64,000 bases of DNA from NCBI RefSeq assembly GCF_000821065.1, contig NZ_CDGG01000001.1:2728001-2792000 (forward strand), in the 5' to 3' direction. Numbering within the stretch: position 1 is the first letter of the stretch; each line of letters starts with the position of its first letter. The stretch is from Oceanobacillus oncorhynchi. GTDB lineage: Bacteria; Bacillota; Bacilli; Bacillales; Amphibacillaceae. Below, one piece after another: positions 1 through 9,131 of the stretch. The notes below the pieces were generated by a model. It worked only from the letters and a program-made list of their open reading frames with translations. It had not been told where the DNA came from and did not search any database. A program made the translations under genes and the position numbers.

Positions 1-3
1 ATA

Positions 4-36
4 TGACAATAGATGTCAAGAATTAGTTTGTATAAT
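4..36 (+). promoter_or_regulatory. Putative promoter/operator before the SDR gene
   Basis: A TATAAT box lies at 31-36, about 30 bases before the start codon at 69. A short inverted repeat TGACA-N5-TGTCA lies at 4-18, where a repressor could bind, but no consensus -35 box is visible. The arms match those of the TetR operator near 43.5 kb, though the spacer differs (5 versus 3 bases), so they need not be bound by the same protein. Confidence 0.35.
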
Positions 37-68
37 GAAAATATCTGAGGAAGAAAGGATGGAAAAGA

Positions 69-902
69 ATGAAACCATTGAATGGAAAAGTAGCTCTTGT
101 CACAGGCGGGAGCAGAGGAGCTGGACGCGGCATTGCGGCAGAGCTGGGGAAAGCCGGTGCAATTGTATATGTCACAGGCCGCAGTGTTCGGGGAGCATCT
201 ACGAATCATTGGCCGGGAACTGTGGACGACACGGTTTCAGAAATAGAAGCTGCCGGTGGAAAAGCCATTGCAATACAGTGCGACCATACCAAGGACGCAG
301 AAACAGAGGCTGTTATTTCTCAAATTCGCAAAGAGCAGGGAAAGCTGGATATTTTGATAAATAATGTGTGGGGCGCACATGACTTAGGTGTGGAAGGAAA
401 ACCTTTTTGGGAGCTGACCTTGCAAAATTGGGATACAATGTTTACAGCAGGTGTAAGAGCACAGCTGGCTGTCAATCACTTTGCTGTTCCCCTGCTTCGA
501 GAAAATAAACAGGCTTTGATAATTCATACAACATTCTGGGATTATGGCAAGTACACTGGCCAATTTTATTATGATTTAGCAAAAAATGCGTTGGTGCGAA
601 TGGCATATGGGCTATCTATCGAATTAAAAGCGGATAATATTGCTGTTCTTGCTGTTTCGCCAGGATTTATGCGGACTGAGCTTGTATTGAAATATCACGG
701 CGCCGATGAAGAAAACTGGAGGGAAGCGGATGATTTACAGCAAACAGAAACACCCTATTATGTCGGACGGGGAATAGGGGCATTAGCAGCTGATCCAAAT
801 GTGATGGAGAAAAGCGGGCAGGTGTTCCGAGCTGGAGGGTTAGCGAAGGAGTATGGATTTACAGATATAGACGGGCGTTATATCCCGCCATTTACCATAT
901 AG
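69..902 (+). CDS. SDR family NAD(P)-dependent oxidoreductase
   Basis: This is a 277-residue short-chain dehydrogenase/reductase of classical length, presumably a cytosolic NAD(P)H-dependent carbonyl or alcohol oxidoreductase. The cofactor-binding TGxxxGxG motif is at residues 12-19 and an NNVWG segment stands where the NNAG motif normally is. The catalytic Tyr and Lys are Y168 and K172 (YDLAK). The usual catalytic Ser region reads HTTFW, so Thr may replace Ser. The ATG at 69 follows a GAGGAAGAAAGG ribosome-binding region. It stands alone, convergent with the antiporter gene. The substrate cannot be told from sequence. Confidence 0.85.
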   Translation: MKPLNGKVALVTGGSRGAGRGIAAELGKAGAIVYVTGRSVRGASTNHWPGTVDDTVSEIEAAGGKAIAIQCDHTKDAETEAVISQIRKEQGKLDILINNVWGAHDLGVEGKPFWELTLQNWDTMFTAGVRAQLAVNHFAVPLLRENKQALIIHTTFWDYGKYTGQFYYDLAKNALVRMAYGLSIELKADNIAVLAVSPGFMRTELVLKYHGADEENWREADDLQQTETPYYVGRGIGALAADPNVMEKSGQVFRAGGLAKEYGFTDIDGRYIPPFTI

Positions 903-965
903 ATTCCGATTTACATTATTGTTAAAAGAATGGATTGCTTGGAAAACAGGTATTCTCTATATAAA

Positions 966-1002
966 ATAGCCAGTGTTCTTATATAATAAGGCCACTGGCT
1001 AT
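966..1002. terminator. Bidirectional terminator
   Basis: A 10-bp perfect inverted repeat (ATAGCCAGTG at 966-975 and CACTGGCTAT at 993-1002) lies between two convergent genes. The T-rich run is clearer on the minus strand, after the antiporter gene. Confidence 0.6.
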
Positions 1003-1028
1003 AAAATGCGTATATTCTATTATAAATC

Positions 1029-2087
1029 TTAGATGAAGTAAAATCCGATGCCCATAATCACATATGCAGCTAATAAAGTAAGCCCTTCAAACCAATTGGA
1101 ATCCCCATCATTCGAAATGGTAATCATTAAAAATACAGCTGTCACCATGCTAATCAGCTCCGGCCATGTAAAGACAAGCGGCATGGATGTGGAAAAGAAG
1201 AGGGATAACAAAACAAGAATCGGCAGAACAAACATCGTAATCTGCAGGGTGGAACCAACGGCAATTTCAACAGCGACGTCCATTTTATTTTTATAAGCCA
1301 TGACAATCGCTGATGCGTGCTCTGCTGCATTTCCGACAATTGCTACAATAATGATTCCGATAAATAATTCAGACCATCCAAAGGCAGCGCCGACAGTATC
1401 AAATGTCGATACCAAATGCTCCGAAACATAAGCAACAGCAGCTGTTGCAAGTGCCAGGATAACAATTGCTTTGCCTTTCCCCCATTCAGGTTCCTCCTCC
1501 TGTTTCGATTCATTTTGTTCGTTATCTGAATGATACACGCCACGGTGGGTAACGAATTTAAATAGTAATGCTGCCAAATATAACACAATTAAAATAACAG
1601 CTATTCCAACACTGACAATCATCGTATCACGTTCGTTCAGCGACTGGGTGAATACTTCTGGAATTACAAAGGCAACAATCACAGCAAAAATCAGCATACC
1701 GGCATTATGGCGCGCATCGTGTACGCTAAAGGATTGTCTTTTATATTTTAGTCCCCCGACAAAAAAGGATAAGCCGCCGACAAGCAGTAAGTTCCCTAAT
1801 ACAGAGCCCGTTAATGAAGCCAGTACGATTCCGATGAGTCCGGCTTTTAATGCAAAGATAGAAATAATAAGTTCAACCGCATTTCCGAAGGTTGCATTTA
1901 GCAATCCTCCAGCTCTCGGCCCTAAAACGATTGCTAAACTTTCCGTAGCTCTGCCGATAAAGCCCGCTAAAGCAATAATCGTCAAGCAATAGATGATAAA
2001 CATGATGATAGCAGACCAATGAAAGATGGAGCCGATGATGGAAAGCGGCAGTCCAATCAACACGAGTATCATAAATAACTTATTCAT
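1029..2087 (-). CDS. Calcium/proton antiporter, CaCA (Cax/ChaA) family
   Basis: This is a 352-residue integral membrane protein with about eleven hydrophobic segments. It carries both signature alpha repeats of the CaCA superfamily. The first contains GNAVELIISIFAL with the ion-binding Glu; the second contains GNAAEHASAIVMA. A short acidic loop (SKQEEEPEWGKGK) separates the halves, as in Bacillus YfkE/ChaA. It should export Ca2+ (perhaps Na+ or K+) in exchange for protons. The ATG at 2087 is preferred over a TTG one codon upstream because a GGAGGG site lies 6 bases before it. It is monocistronic. Confidence 0.9.
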   Translation of the reverse strand: MNKLFMILVLIGLPLSIIGSIFHWSAIIMFIIYCLTIIALAGFIGRATESLAIVLGPRAGGLLNATFGNAVELIISIFALKAGLIGIVLASLTGSVLGNLLLVGGLSFFVGGLKYKRQSFSVHDARHNAGMLIFAVIVAFVIPEVFTQSLNERDTMIVSVGIAVILIVLYLAALLFKFVTHRGVYHSDNEQNESKQEEEPEWGKGKAIVILALATAAVAYVSEHLVSTFDTVGAAFGWSELFIGIIIVAIVGNAAEHASAIVMAYKNKMDVAVEIAVGSTLQITMFVLPILVLLSLFFSTSMPLVFTWPELISMVTAVFLMITISNDGDSNWFEGLTLLAAYVIMGIGFYFI

Positions 2088-2572
2088 CAAAGTCCCTCCG
2101 TTTTTCTATATCTGGATAGCTATAGATTACCCCGATTGATTCGATATTATTTGGAGGAAGATAATTCCGCTTAACGTAAACGGTATTAAAATAAAGAGAG
2201 ATCACATTATTTACACTTGCGCAGTAAAAAAGGTGCTATTCACTTTGTTATTACAGATTTATCTGGAGTTAAATAAGGGTATAATAGAATGAGATATTTT
2301 GTATTTGTAGAGAATGGAGAATTTATTCTAGAAGCTGCCTCAAAAAAAGTATAAAATAGTCAGAAAGAATAGGTATGAGCTGGGAGGAATAGAATTTCAC
2401 GGATGAATATAACGCTCAAGCCATATTTAAAAAAGGTGAATTGGATCATTTATTATAAGGCCATGTAAACGAGCCTTCTGCATAATATAATGTTTACCAG
2501 GAGGCAGATTTGTAATAACAGCTATTCAAACACCATGGAAAAAATGTCAAACGAAAAGAGGAGTGATTTATT
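2088..2572. other. Intergenic region without recognised gene
   Basis: This 485-base AT-rich stretch separates two divergent genes. No open frame with a convincing ribosome-binding site, no RNA motif and no strong promoter were recognised. It must contain the promoters of the antiporter gene and of the phosphoesterase gene. Confidence 0.4.
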
Positions 2573-3304
2573 ATGTCAAACAAAAGAATCCTTGCCATCA
2601 GCGACATTCATGGCTGTTATCATGAGCTTGAGCAGCTATTGCAATTAAATCATTATAACCCAAAAGAAGACCAGCTTATCCTTCTGGGAGACTATATCGA
2701 CAGAGGACCTGAGCCAAAGCGGACGGTTGCTTATATTATGAAACTGGTAGAAGAGGGAGCTATTGCTTTGCGGGGAAATCATGATCAGATGTTTTTGGAG
2801 TGTATATTCAGCAACAATCCAGATAAGGAACGGCGTTATTTAATCAATGGCGGGATGGATACGATAGAATCATATGTGGGAGAAGACTTTTTTCCAGGTA
2901 ATGCTGCAGGGGAGCATTTGCAGGCTGCCAAGGAAAAAATCAAAGAAGATGATAGCGAGCATTTAGAATTTTTATCTAACCTGCCGTATTATTATGAAAC
3001 GGAAAACCATCTCTTTATTCATGCAGGTATTGATCCTGCATTGGATGATTGGAAGGAGACGCCCGATTTTGATAAAATCTGGATTCGTCAAGAATTTTTA
3101 GGCTTTGATCATCCCCACGATTTTACCGTTGTGCATGGTCATACACCGACACAGTATCTTCGCGGAAAAAATGATAATAGCATATTTTTTGGGAATAAAA
3201 AAATTGATATCGACGGAGCATGTGCTTATGGTGGAAGGTTAAATTGTTTAATAATAACGGGAGATTCATACGAAACAACGTATATCAATCATATCGAAGC
3301 GTAA
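2573..3304 (+). CDS. Metallophosphoesterase, serine/threonine phosphatase-like
   Basis: This 243-residue protein has the full set of calcineurin-type metal motifs: DIHG at residues 11-14, GDYIDRGP near 40, GNHD near 69, a His in FIHAG and VHGHTP near the C terminus. It belongs to the bacterial PPP-type phosphatase or symmetrical Ap4A hydrolase-like group and would use two metal ions to hydrolyse phosphate esters. Whether the substrate is a phosphoprotein or a dinucleotide cannot be decided from sequence. The ATG at 2573 follows GAGGAGTGA. A LacI regulator starts 26 bases downstream and may be cotranscribed. Confidence 0.85.
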   Translation: MSNKRILAISDIHGCYHELEQLLQLNHYNPKEDQLILLGDYIDRGPEPKRTVAYIMKLVEEGAIALRGNHDQMFLECIFSNNPDKERRYLINGGMDTIESYVGEDFFPGNAAGEHLQAAKEKIKEDDSEHLEFLSNLPYYYETENHLFIHAGIDPALDDWKETPDFDKIWIRQEFLGFDHPHDFTVVHGHTPTQYLRGKNDNSIFFGNKKIDIDGACAYGGRLNCLIITGDSYETTYINHIEA

Positions 3305-3330
3305 ATCTGTAGCAGGCAGGGGGCAGGGAG

Positions 3331-4290
3331 ATGGCAAATATTCATGATGTTTCGAAAGCTGCAGGTGTATCTGTCAGTACGGTTTCGCGCGTGCTGAATA
3401 ATCACCCTTATGTCAAAAAGGAAAAAGTGGAGGCTGTGAAAAAAGCAATTATAGAAACAGGTTATATTCCGAATATTAATGCGGTTAATTTAAAGAAAGG
3501 AAAGACGCATCTTATAGGCATCGTTTTGCCATTTTTAGACGTGCCGTATTTTTCACAGCTGGTTCAAGGGATATCACAGGCAGCTTCTGTTCATCAATAT
3601 AAGCTGGTGCTGTATCAGACTGGGTATGACGAGCATCAGGAGAAAGAAGCTTTAGAAATGTTAAAGCTAAAGCAAATAGACAGTTTGATCATTTGTTCCA
3701 GAAAAATATCTTTAGAAACAGTGGAACATTATCAGCAATATGGCAGCATTGTTCTATTTGAAAATGGGGAAGATACGCCGTTGAGCTATACGTTTATCGA
3801 TCATTATGCATGTTTTATGAGGGCCCTGGAGTACCTGTATGAGCATGGACACCGGAAAATTGGTTTTTCTGTCAATCGGCTGGAGGGGGCAAACAGCAGT
3901 CAGCGTGAACGTGCCTACCGTGATTTTTTAAAGCTAAAAGGACTCCCTTTTCACAAAGATTATATCTTTAAAAAATGTCTCAATATAGAAGATGGGGAAC
4001 GTATTTTACGAGAAATCGCTGCATTTCAGGAACGTCCTACAGCTATTCTAGCGACAAGTGATCAAGTAGCAGCGGGTATAATTACTTCCAGTTCAAACTA
4101 TGAACTCAAGGTTCCGCGTGATTTAGCGGTTATTGGCTTTGATGATCAGCCGATAGCACGTGCTATGCAAATTACTTCCGTTAATATCCCGCTATATTCT
4201 ATCGGGCAGATTTTGTTTGAACAGGCCATAGCTGTAGAGATTTCCCATAAAGAAGTTTCAACGGAGTTAATGGAAAGGTCAACAGTTTGA
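3331..4290 (+). CDS. LacI/GalR family transcriptional regulator
   Basis: The N-terminal 60 residues form the LacI helix-turn-helix and hinge (VSKAAGVSVSTVSRVLNN). They are followed by a periplasmic-binding-protein-like effector domain with the family's VIGFDDQP segment. At 319 residues it is slightly shorter than typical members (about 330). No sugar operon lies beside it, so its target is unknown; the gene upstream encodes a phosphoesterase. The ATG at 3331 follows a GGGGGCAGGGAG site. Confidence 0.88.
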   Translation: MANIHDVSKAAGVSVSTVSRVLNNHPYVKKEKVEAVKKAIIETGYIPNINAVNLKKGKTHLIGIVLPFLDVPYFSQLVQGISQAASVHQYKLVLYQTGYDEHQEKEALEMLKLKQIDSLIICSRKISLETVEHYQQYGSIVLFENGEDTPLSYTFIDHYACFMRALEYLYEHGHRKIGFSVNRLEGANSSQRERAYRDFLKLKGLPFHKDYIFKKCLNIEDGERILREIAAFQERPTAILATSDQVAAGIITSSSNYELKVPRDLAVIGFDDQPIARAMQITSVNIPLYSIGQILFEQAIAVEISHKEVSTELMERSTV

Positions 4291-4300
4291 CGAAAATATA

Positions 4301-4340
4301 TGAAAAGCAGCAAGGTCTTGAGGATATTTGCTGCTTTTCA
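4301..4340 (+). terminator. Rho-independent terminator after the LacI gene
   Basis: A 13-bp perfect inverted repeat (TGAAAAGCAGCAA at 4301-4313 and its complement at 4328-4340) lies just past the stop codon. The T-run is formed by the distal arm. Confidence 0.65.
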
Positions 4341-4510
4341 TGAATATAAAAAAACAATCCGGGCCCGGCAAAAATCGTGGTATATGATACGATCATGCCT
4401 TTTCAGTTACACTCATATCAATATCCAAAATCTATGCCGCATGCCGCCGGATTGTTCTCTAACTTGAGTTTACTTTCTGATATCGTTTTCAGGTCAAGTG
4501 TTTTTTTATT

Positions 4511-4936
4511 TTATATATCCGCCTTTTTAAATTTATCAACATAATCCTTTGCTTTTTCGAAATTTAACCCGCTGCAATCCTGCACGTACTTTACAGCCTG
4601 ATGGTCATCCTTATTATTTTCAAGCATATCTTTTAAATGGCTTACAACCTCCGGGTCTTCTAATTTCAGATAGGGGGAGGCCGAATTATTTACATATCTT
4701 TTTAATTCGAAGAAGCCCATACCGGTTTCTTGCCGTACATATTTCATAATTCGTATAAATTTTAAAGGCGATGCGTTATTTTTATTATCTTCAATCATCT
4801 CTGTAGCTTCTAGAATAACCTCGAAAGGATCTCTTTGTGATTGGGATGGATTGAATTTATTTCTTTTACGTAAAAATAATAAATAGATTATTCCAGCAAC
4901 GATCACAATAATCAAAAAGATTTGTATAAAAAGCAT
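4511..4936 (-). CDS. Membrane-anchored protein with two L7/L12-like repeats
   Basis: This 141-residue protein has one N-terminal membrane helix (residues 2-22), a basic patch and then two soluble repeats. Each repeat resembles the helical core of the ribosomal L7/L12 C-terminal domain: KYVRQETGMGFFELKRYV near 65-82 and KYVQDCSGLNFEKAKDYV near 115-132. Such proteins are often misannotated as ribosomal L7/L12, but the membrane anchor argues against a ribosomal role. A paralogue lies at 9625-10038. An AGGAGGATGAC site precedes the ATG. Function unknown. Confidence 0.7.
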   Translation of the reverse strand: MLFIQIFLIIVIVAGIIYLLFLRKRNKFNPSQSQRDPFEVILEATEMIEDNKNNASPLKFIRIMKYVRQETGMGFFELKRYVNNSASPYLKLEDPEVVSHLKDMLENNKDDHQAVKYVQDCSGLNFEKAKDYVDKFKKADI

Positions 4937-5271
4937 ATGTCATCCTCCTTCAGCAAATACTTTGTTTTATTATAGCATAAAGGCAATTAGCTTCTAATCG
5001 GAGATAAAGTGAGAACTGCAGGAGGCGCTTACGCATTTTGTTAAAACCGCTGGCAGTTAGGTTAATCGGGCTGTTTGCGGCTGTAACGAATATTTCTTCC
5101 TTGTTTTTAAAAGCTTTGCAAATCAAAGAACGTTTGTTATAATAGAACAAACGTTCCTTTGGTGGTTTTGATCACTTCAAATAACGAAGACGAAAGCTTT
5201 AAAGTTTAGACGTTTGAAATAAATATAATTACTCCGTAACAATCAATTTGCTGAAATGAGAGGTGAGTCCA

Positions 5272-6594
5272 ATGAAACAGGAATCGCTTTTTGGTGAGGA
5301 TAATAAAAGAAATTCCCCGCTTGCCAGCCGTGTCCGTCCCAGAACACTGGATGAATTTGTCGGTCAGCAGCACTTATTGGCGCGGGGGAAGGTGTTGCGT
5401 GAATTTATCGAAAATGACCAGGTGACTTCGATTATTTTTTGGGGACCGCCTGGCGTTGGCAAAACAACGCTGGCTGAAATTATTGCTCATAAGACAGAAT
5501 CAAAATTTATTAACCTGTCTGCAGTAAACAGCAGCATCAAGGATATCAAAAATATAATGAAGGAAGCGGAAACAAGACACGATTTCGGTGAAAAAACCAT
5601 TATTTTTATTGATGAAATACACCGGTTCAACAAGGCGCAGCAGGATGCTTTTCTGCCTTATGTCGAAAATGGCAGTATTATTTTAATCGGGGCAACAACG
5701 GAGAACCCTTCCTTTGAAGTAAATGCGGCATTGCTGTCGAGAAGTAAGGTGTTTGTTTTAAACCAATTGGAAATAGCTGATGTTGTAAATCTTTTAAGGA
5801 ATGCAATAATCCATCCGTATGGATTTGGAGATAAGGATATTCATATAACCGAACAAAGCTTAGAGGCGATTGCAAAGTTTGCAAATGGAGATGCAAGGAG
5901 TGCCTTAAATACGTTAGAGATGGCGGTGTTAAATAGCGGCACAAATGCTGGAGACTTCTATATCAATGAGTCGAATCTGGAACAGCTGATTAACCGGACT
6001 TCCTTTCTGTATGATAAAAGTGGCGAAGAGCATTATAATATCATTTCTGCCCTTCATAAATCGATGCGGAACAGTGATGTGGATGCCGCGATTTATTGGA
6101 TGTCCAGAATGCTTGAATCAGGAGAGGATCCAATCTATATTGCCAGAAGGCTGATTCGCTTTGCGAGTGAAGATATCGGCTTAGCTGATACACGTGCACT
6201 GACAATTACCACGGATGTATTTCAAGCCTGCCGTTATATCGGAATGCCGGAATGTGATGTCCATCTTACAGAGGCGGTTATCTATTTGTCACTGGCGCCC
6301 AAATCAAATGCCGTGTACCTAGCGCGGCAAAAAGCGAAAAAGGATGTAAAGGAATCGATTAATGAACCCGTACCTCTGCAAATCAGAAATGCACCGACAA
6401 AATTAATGAAAGAACTGGATTATGGAAAGGGTTATCAGTATGCGCATGATGAAAAAGATAAATTAACTGCGATGCGAACGATGCCGCCTTCGTTGGAGGG
6501 ACAGCAGTACTATTACCCGACAGAGCAAGGAAATGAGAAAAAATTTAAAGAAAGATTGAATTATGTGAAGGAATGGCAGAAAAGGAATAATTAA
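5272..6594 (+). CDS. rarA: Replication-associated recombination protein RarA (MgsA/YrvN)
   Basis: This is a 440-residue AAA+ ATPase. It has Walker A GPPGVGKT, Walker B IFIDEIH, an ATTENPSFEVN sensor region and LLSRSKVF with an arginine-finger region. The C-terminal MgsA helical domain contains the conserved stretches SALHKSMRNSD and RRLIRFASEDIG. It acts at stalled or collapsed replication forks. I chose ATG 5272, because the GTG at 5263 lies inside the GAGAGGTGAG ribosome-binding region. Length is normal for the family. A candidate small RNA follows. Confidence 0.95.
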   Translation: MKQESLFGEDNKRNSPLASRVRPRTLDEFVGQQHLLARGKVLREFIENDQVTSIIFWGPPGVGKTTLAEIIAHKTESKFINLSAVNSSIKDIKNIMKEAETRHDFGEKTIIFIDEIHRFNKAQQDAFLPYVENGSIILIGATTENPSFEVNAALLSRSKVFVLNQLEIADVVNLLRNAIIHPYGFGDKDIHITEQSLEAIAKFANGDARSALNTLEMAVLNSGTNAGDFYINESNLEQLINRTSFLYDKSGEEHYNIISALHKSMRNSDVDAAIYWMSRMLESGEDPIYIARRLIRFASEDIGLADTRALTITTDVFQACRYIGMPECDVHLTEAVIYLSLAPKSNAVYLARQKAKKDVKESINEPVPLQIRNAPTKLMKELDYGKGYQYAHDEKDKLTAMRTMPPSLEGQQYYYPTEQGNEKKFKERLNYVKEWQKRNN

Positions 6595-6686
6595 CAGCTC
6601 AGCTGATGAAGGGATGAAAGCTTTTCTAGCCGGAAGGAAAAAAAATAAGCGTGGTATTTTAACTAAAACCATGCTATACTTTATTT

Positions 6687-6806
6687 TGCGATGAGCTGAT
6701 TTGCGTAAGCCGAGAGACAACGTACGATATGCAGATGTGAACTGCATGTTCTTTCGCCGCAAATTTCGAAAAGAAAGGCATCCGTATCTCATACGGATGC
6801 CTTTCT
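6687..6806 (+). ncRNA. Candidate small RNA between rarA and the PAP2 gene
   Basis: An extended -10 promoter (TGC-TATACT, 6672-6680) with only a weak -35 region faces right in a gap that has no open frame on this strand. A transcript from about 6687 would be some 120 bases long. It would contain a hairpin (ATGCAG/CTGCAT, around 6728-6746), possible closing pairs (TTTGCG with CGCAAA), and end at the strong terminator at 6774-6804. I do not recognise the family; 6S RNA is one idea, but the length is short for it. Confidence 0.4.
6774..6804. terminator. Strong bidirectional terminator
   Basis: A 14-bp perfect inverted repeat (AAAGGCATCCGTAT at 6774-6787, complement at 6791-6804) has a 3-base loop. 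It can end the candidate small RNA on the plus strand and the PAP2 gene on the minus strand. Confidence 0.8.
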
Positions 6807-6811
6807 TCGTA

Positions 6812-7516
6812 CTATCTCGCTCTTTTAAAAGCCTGACTTTGATCAGCTAAATGAAGTTTTTGGAGAAGCTGACGAAGCGGCTCCCGAATAAGTAAATAGA
6901 CGCCTATGGAAATAAATACAGCAGCTAAACCATATAAAAATCCGGCAAGCACATCTGTAGGGAAATGTACTCCTAAATAAATTCTCGTAAATAATATAAA
7001 ACCAATCCAAACAAGTGTGATAAAGCTGATAATTACTTTTTTCCATATTTGATAAACTGAAAGAATAAGTACCATCCCGATAAAACCATAAAAAATCGTT
7101 GTAGCTGTGGCATGTCCGCTCGGGAAGCTTTCGTTTGTTTTTTCAATAAGTTGTAAGAAGTTAGGGCGATCACGTTCAACGATTTTCTTTAATACTTTTC
7201 CGCCGATTGCTGCGCAGAAAAGAATCGTACCGCCGAACCATAATCCTTCTGCAAATTTATGCTTGAAAAAGAGGACAATACAAATAATAATTGTCATGGC
7301 GATAACAGCTTTCATGCTTCCCAGCTCTGTCATAAACATAATAAAAGCTGTTTTTCCTTCAGAAATTGTTCCCTGAATCCGCTCAATCCATGATAAATCA
7401 AAGGAACGGATCCAATTGCTTTCAAAATATACACCCCAGGCGATGACGCCGAATAATAATAGAAATATAATCCCTGCCAATAAAAAAGAAGCAGGAGTTA
7501 ATCTTTGAGACTTCAA
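6812..7516 (-). CDS. PAP2-family membrane phosphatase
   Basis: This 234-residue protein has about six membrane helices. The three-part lipid phosphatase signature is complete: KKIVERDRP, then FPSGHATAT, then TRIYLGVHFPTDV, with the catalytic His in PSGH and the nucleophilic His in GVHFPTD. Likely substrates are phosphatidylglycerol phosphate, phosphatidic acid or undecaprenyl pyrophosphate. It starts at a TTG (7516) with GAAGGG upstream; no ATG is available before the first membrane helix. Confidence 0.88.
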   Translation of the reverse strand: MKSQRLTPASFLLAGIIFLLLFGVIAWGVYFESNWIRSFDLSWIERIQGTISEGKTAFIMFMTELGSMKAVIAMTIIICIVLFFKHKFAEGLWFGGTILFCAAIGGKVLKKIVERDRPNFLQLIEKTNESFPSGHATATTIFYGFIGMVLILSVYQIWKKVIISFITLVWIGFILFTRIYLGVHFPTDVLAGFLYGLAAVFISIGVYLLIREPLRQLLQKLHLADQSQAFKRAR

Positions 7517-7711
7517 AACGCTACCCTTCTTTCTCTCTCTATTTACAATTCCCTATTTAAATTAATTGTCAAATTTTCATTGTACATAATAACAAGCTTT
7601 TTTGCATGGAAATAAACAAAAAGTTATGTTTAATCTTTTAGAGAGAAAGGAAAAGATACATAAAGGTTAATTTTTATTTTGTTAACAGTAAAGATGAAGG
7701 AGGAAATAAGG

Positions 7712-8725
7712 ATGACACAAGAACAATTAATACTACAAGAGCGTCCAAATGGGCTGCCGGATGAAAATACATTTCAATTTAAAAAGGCAGAAATCGGTAA
7801 ACCTTCAGAAGAAGAGCTGCTGCTTAAAACGTTGTATGTATCGGTAGACCCCTATATGCGCGGGAGAATGTCTGATGGTCCATCCTACGCAGCTCCTTTT
7901 GAAGTAGGGGAACCATTAAAGGGCGCAGCAGTAAGCCAGGTGGTCGAATCCAACAGCAGTAATTTTGAAAAGGGCGACCTGGTAACTGGTACGCTCGATT
8001 TTCAGGAATACAATGTGGTCAAAAATGATAAGGTGAGAAAGGTAACTACAAAAGGAATGAGTCCATCAAGCGCTCTAAGCGTGTTGGGAATGCCTGCACT
8101 CACCGCCTATTTCGGCATGATGCATATTGGCGAGCCAAAAAAGGGAGAGACCGTTGTTGTATCGGGGGCAGCAGGAGCTGTCGGACAAATCGCGGGACAG
8201 CTGGCTAAGAAAGAAGGAGCACGAGTGGTAGGCATTGTCGGATCAGAGAAAAAAGCTGCTTATATTACAGAAACACTCGGGCTTGATGCAGCTGTTGAAT
8301 ATAAAAAAGGAAATGTCAGTGAGCAGCTGAAAGAAACATGTCCAGATGGAATTGACGTCTATTATGAAAATGTCGGCGGTGAAATTTCAGATGCTGTCTG
8401 GCCGTTATTAAATGTGTTTGCCCGTGTACCTGTATGCGGCGCGATTTCAGCCTATAATTTAGAAGAAGGAGAAAAAGATATTGGTCTGCGTGTGCAGCAA
8501 TTCTTGATTAAATCACGTGTGAAAATGCAGGGCTTGCTGGTAGGCGACTTTGCCGACCACTATGATGAAGCCTATCAGGCACTGGAAGAAGCAGTTTCTA
8601 ATGGTGAATTGAAGTTTGAAGAGACCATTCAAGAAGGGTTCCATTCGATTCCAGATGCGTTTTTAGGACTATTTTCCGGAGATAATATAGGGAAGCAGCT
8701 GGTAAAAGTTGCTGATGCAGAATAA
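7712..8725 (+). CDS. NADP-dependent oxidoreductase, MDR (YfmJ/CurA-like) family
   Basis: This 337-residue member of the zinc-independent medium-chain reductases begins with the family's N-terminal segment (LILQERPNGLP). It has the YVSVDPYMRGRM motif and the nucleotide-binding VSGAAGAVGQIAGQLAK motif. The group includes curcumin/dihydrocurcumin reductase and leukotriene-type alkenal reductases, which reduce carbon-carbon double bonds of alpha,beta-unsaturated carbonyls. ATG 7712 is chosen over the upstream ATG 7694 because AAGGAGG lies at 7697-7703. The gene is monocistronic and followed by a terminator. Confidence 0.9.
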   Translation: MTQEQLILQERPNGLPDENTFQFKKAEIGKPSEEELLLKTLYVSVDPYMRGRMSDGPSYAAPFEVGEPLKGAAVSQVVESNSSNFEKGDLVTGTLDFQEYNVVKNDKVRKVTTKGMSPSSALSVLGMPALTAYFGMMHIGEPKKGETVVVSGAAGAVGQIAGQLAKKEGARVVGIVGSEKKAAYITETLGLDAAVEYKKGNVSEQLKETCPDGIDVYYENVGGEISDAVWPLLNVFARVPVCGAISAYNLEEGEKDIGLRVQQFLIKSRVKMQGLLVGDFADHYDEAYQALEEAVSNGELKFEETIQEGFHSIPDAFLGLFSGDNIGKQLVKVADAE

Positions 8726-8736
8726 GTTTACAGAGA

Positions 8737-8772
8737 AAGCCGCTTGATTCATATGTTCTGAATAAGCGGCTT
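8737..8772 (+). terminator. Terminator after the MDR reductase gene
   Basis: AAGCCGCTT is matched by AAGCGGCTT 18 bases later and followed by CTTTT. Confidence 0.7.
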
Positions 8773-8867
8773 CTTTTAAAAAACTAGATTTGTTAAGAAA
8801 GAGGTAATGATGGAAAGGCTATCATATTTTCCGGGATGGATTTCTGATTTAATGGAGGTGGACTGCT

Positions 8868-9065
8868 ATGAATACTTTTAAAAATAAACGTTATTGGATA
8901 CTTATGCCGCCGTCTTTACTCATTTCTATTTCTTTAATCATCTTTATACCAGAAAATAAAGGAATGCTCTATGCGTTTGTAGTCATCGCTTTATTTTGGA
9001 TTGTGTATTATACATGGACGTATTATGCAAAGAAAAACAGCAGGAACAAGTCAGATAGTCTATAA
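8868..9065 (+). CDS. Small hypothetical membrane protein
   Basis: A 65-residue protein with two predicted membrane helices (about residues 10-28 and 33-52) and a basic, serine-rich tail. The ATG at 8868 has a good GGAGGTGG site. No family recognised. It lies between a terminator and a convergent Nudix gene. Confidence 0.55.
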   Translation: MNTFKNKRYWILMPPSLLISISLIIFIPENKGMLYAFVVIALFWIVYYTWTYYAKKNSRNKSDSL

Positions 9066-9131
9066 GGTCATTATTATAAATCACAGTCCCTAAGAAATCA
9101 TATCAACATGTATCTTTAAAAAAGTCTTCTG

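Noticed and set aside
4511-4936. Ribosomal protein L7/L12 (rplL)
   Set aside because: The protein has a membrane anchor, two repeats and no L10 neighbour; only the short helical motif is shared.
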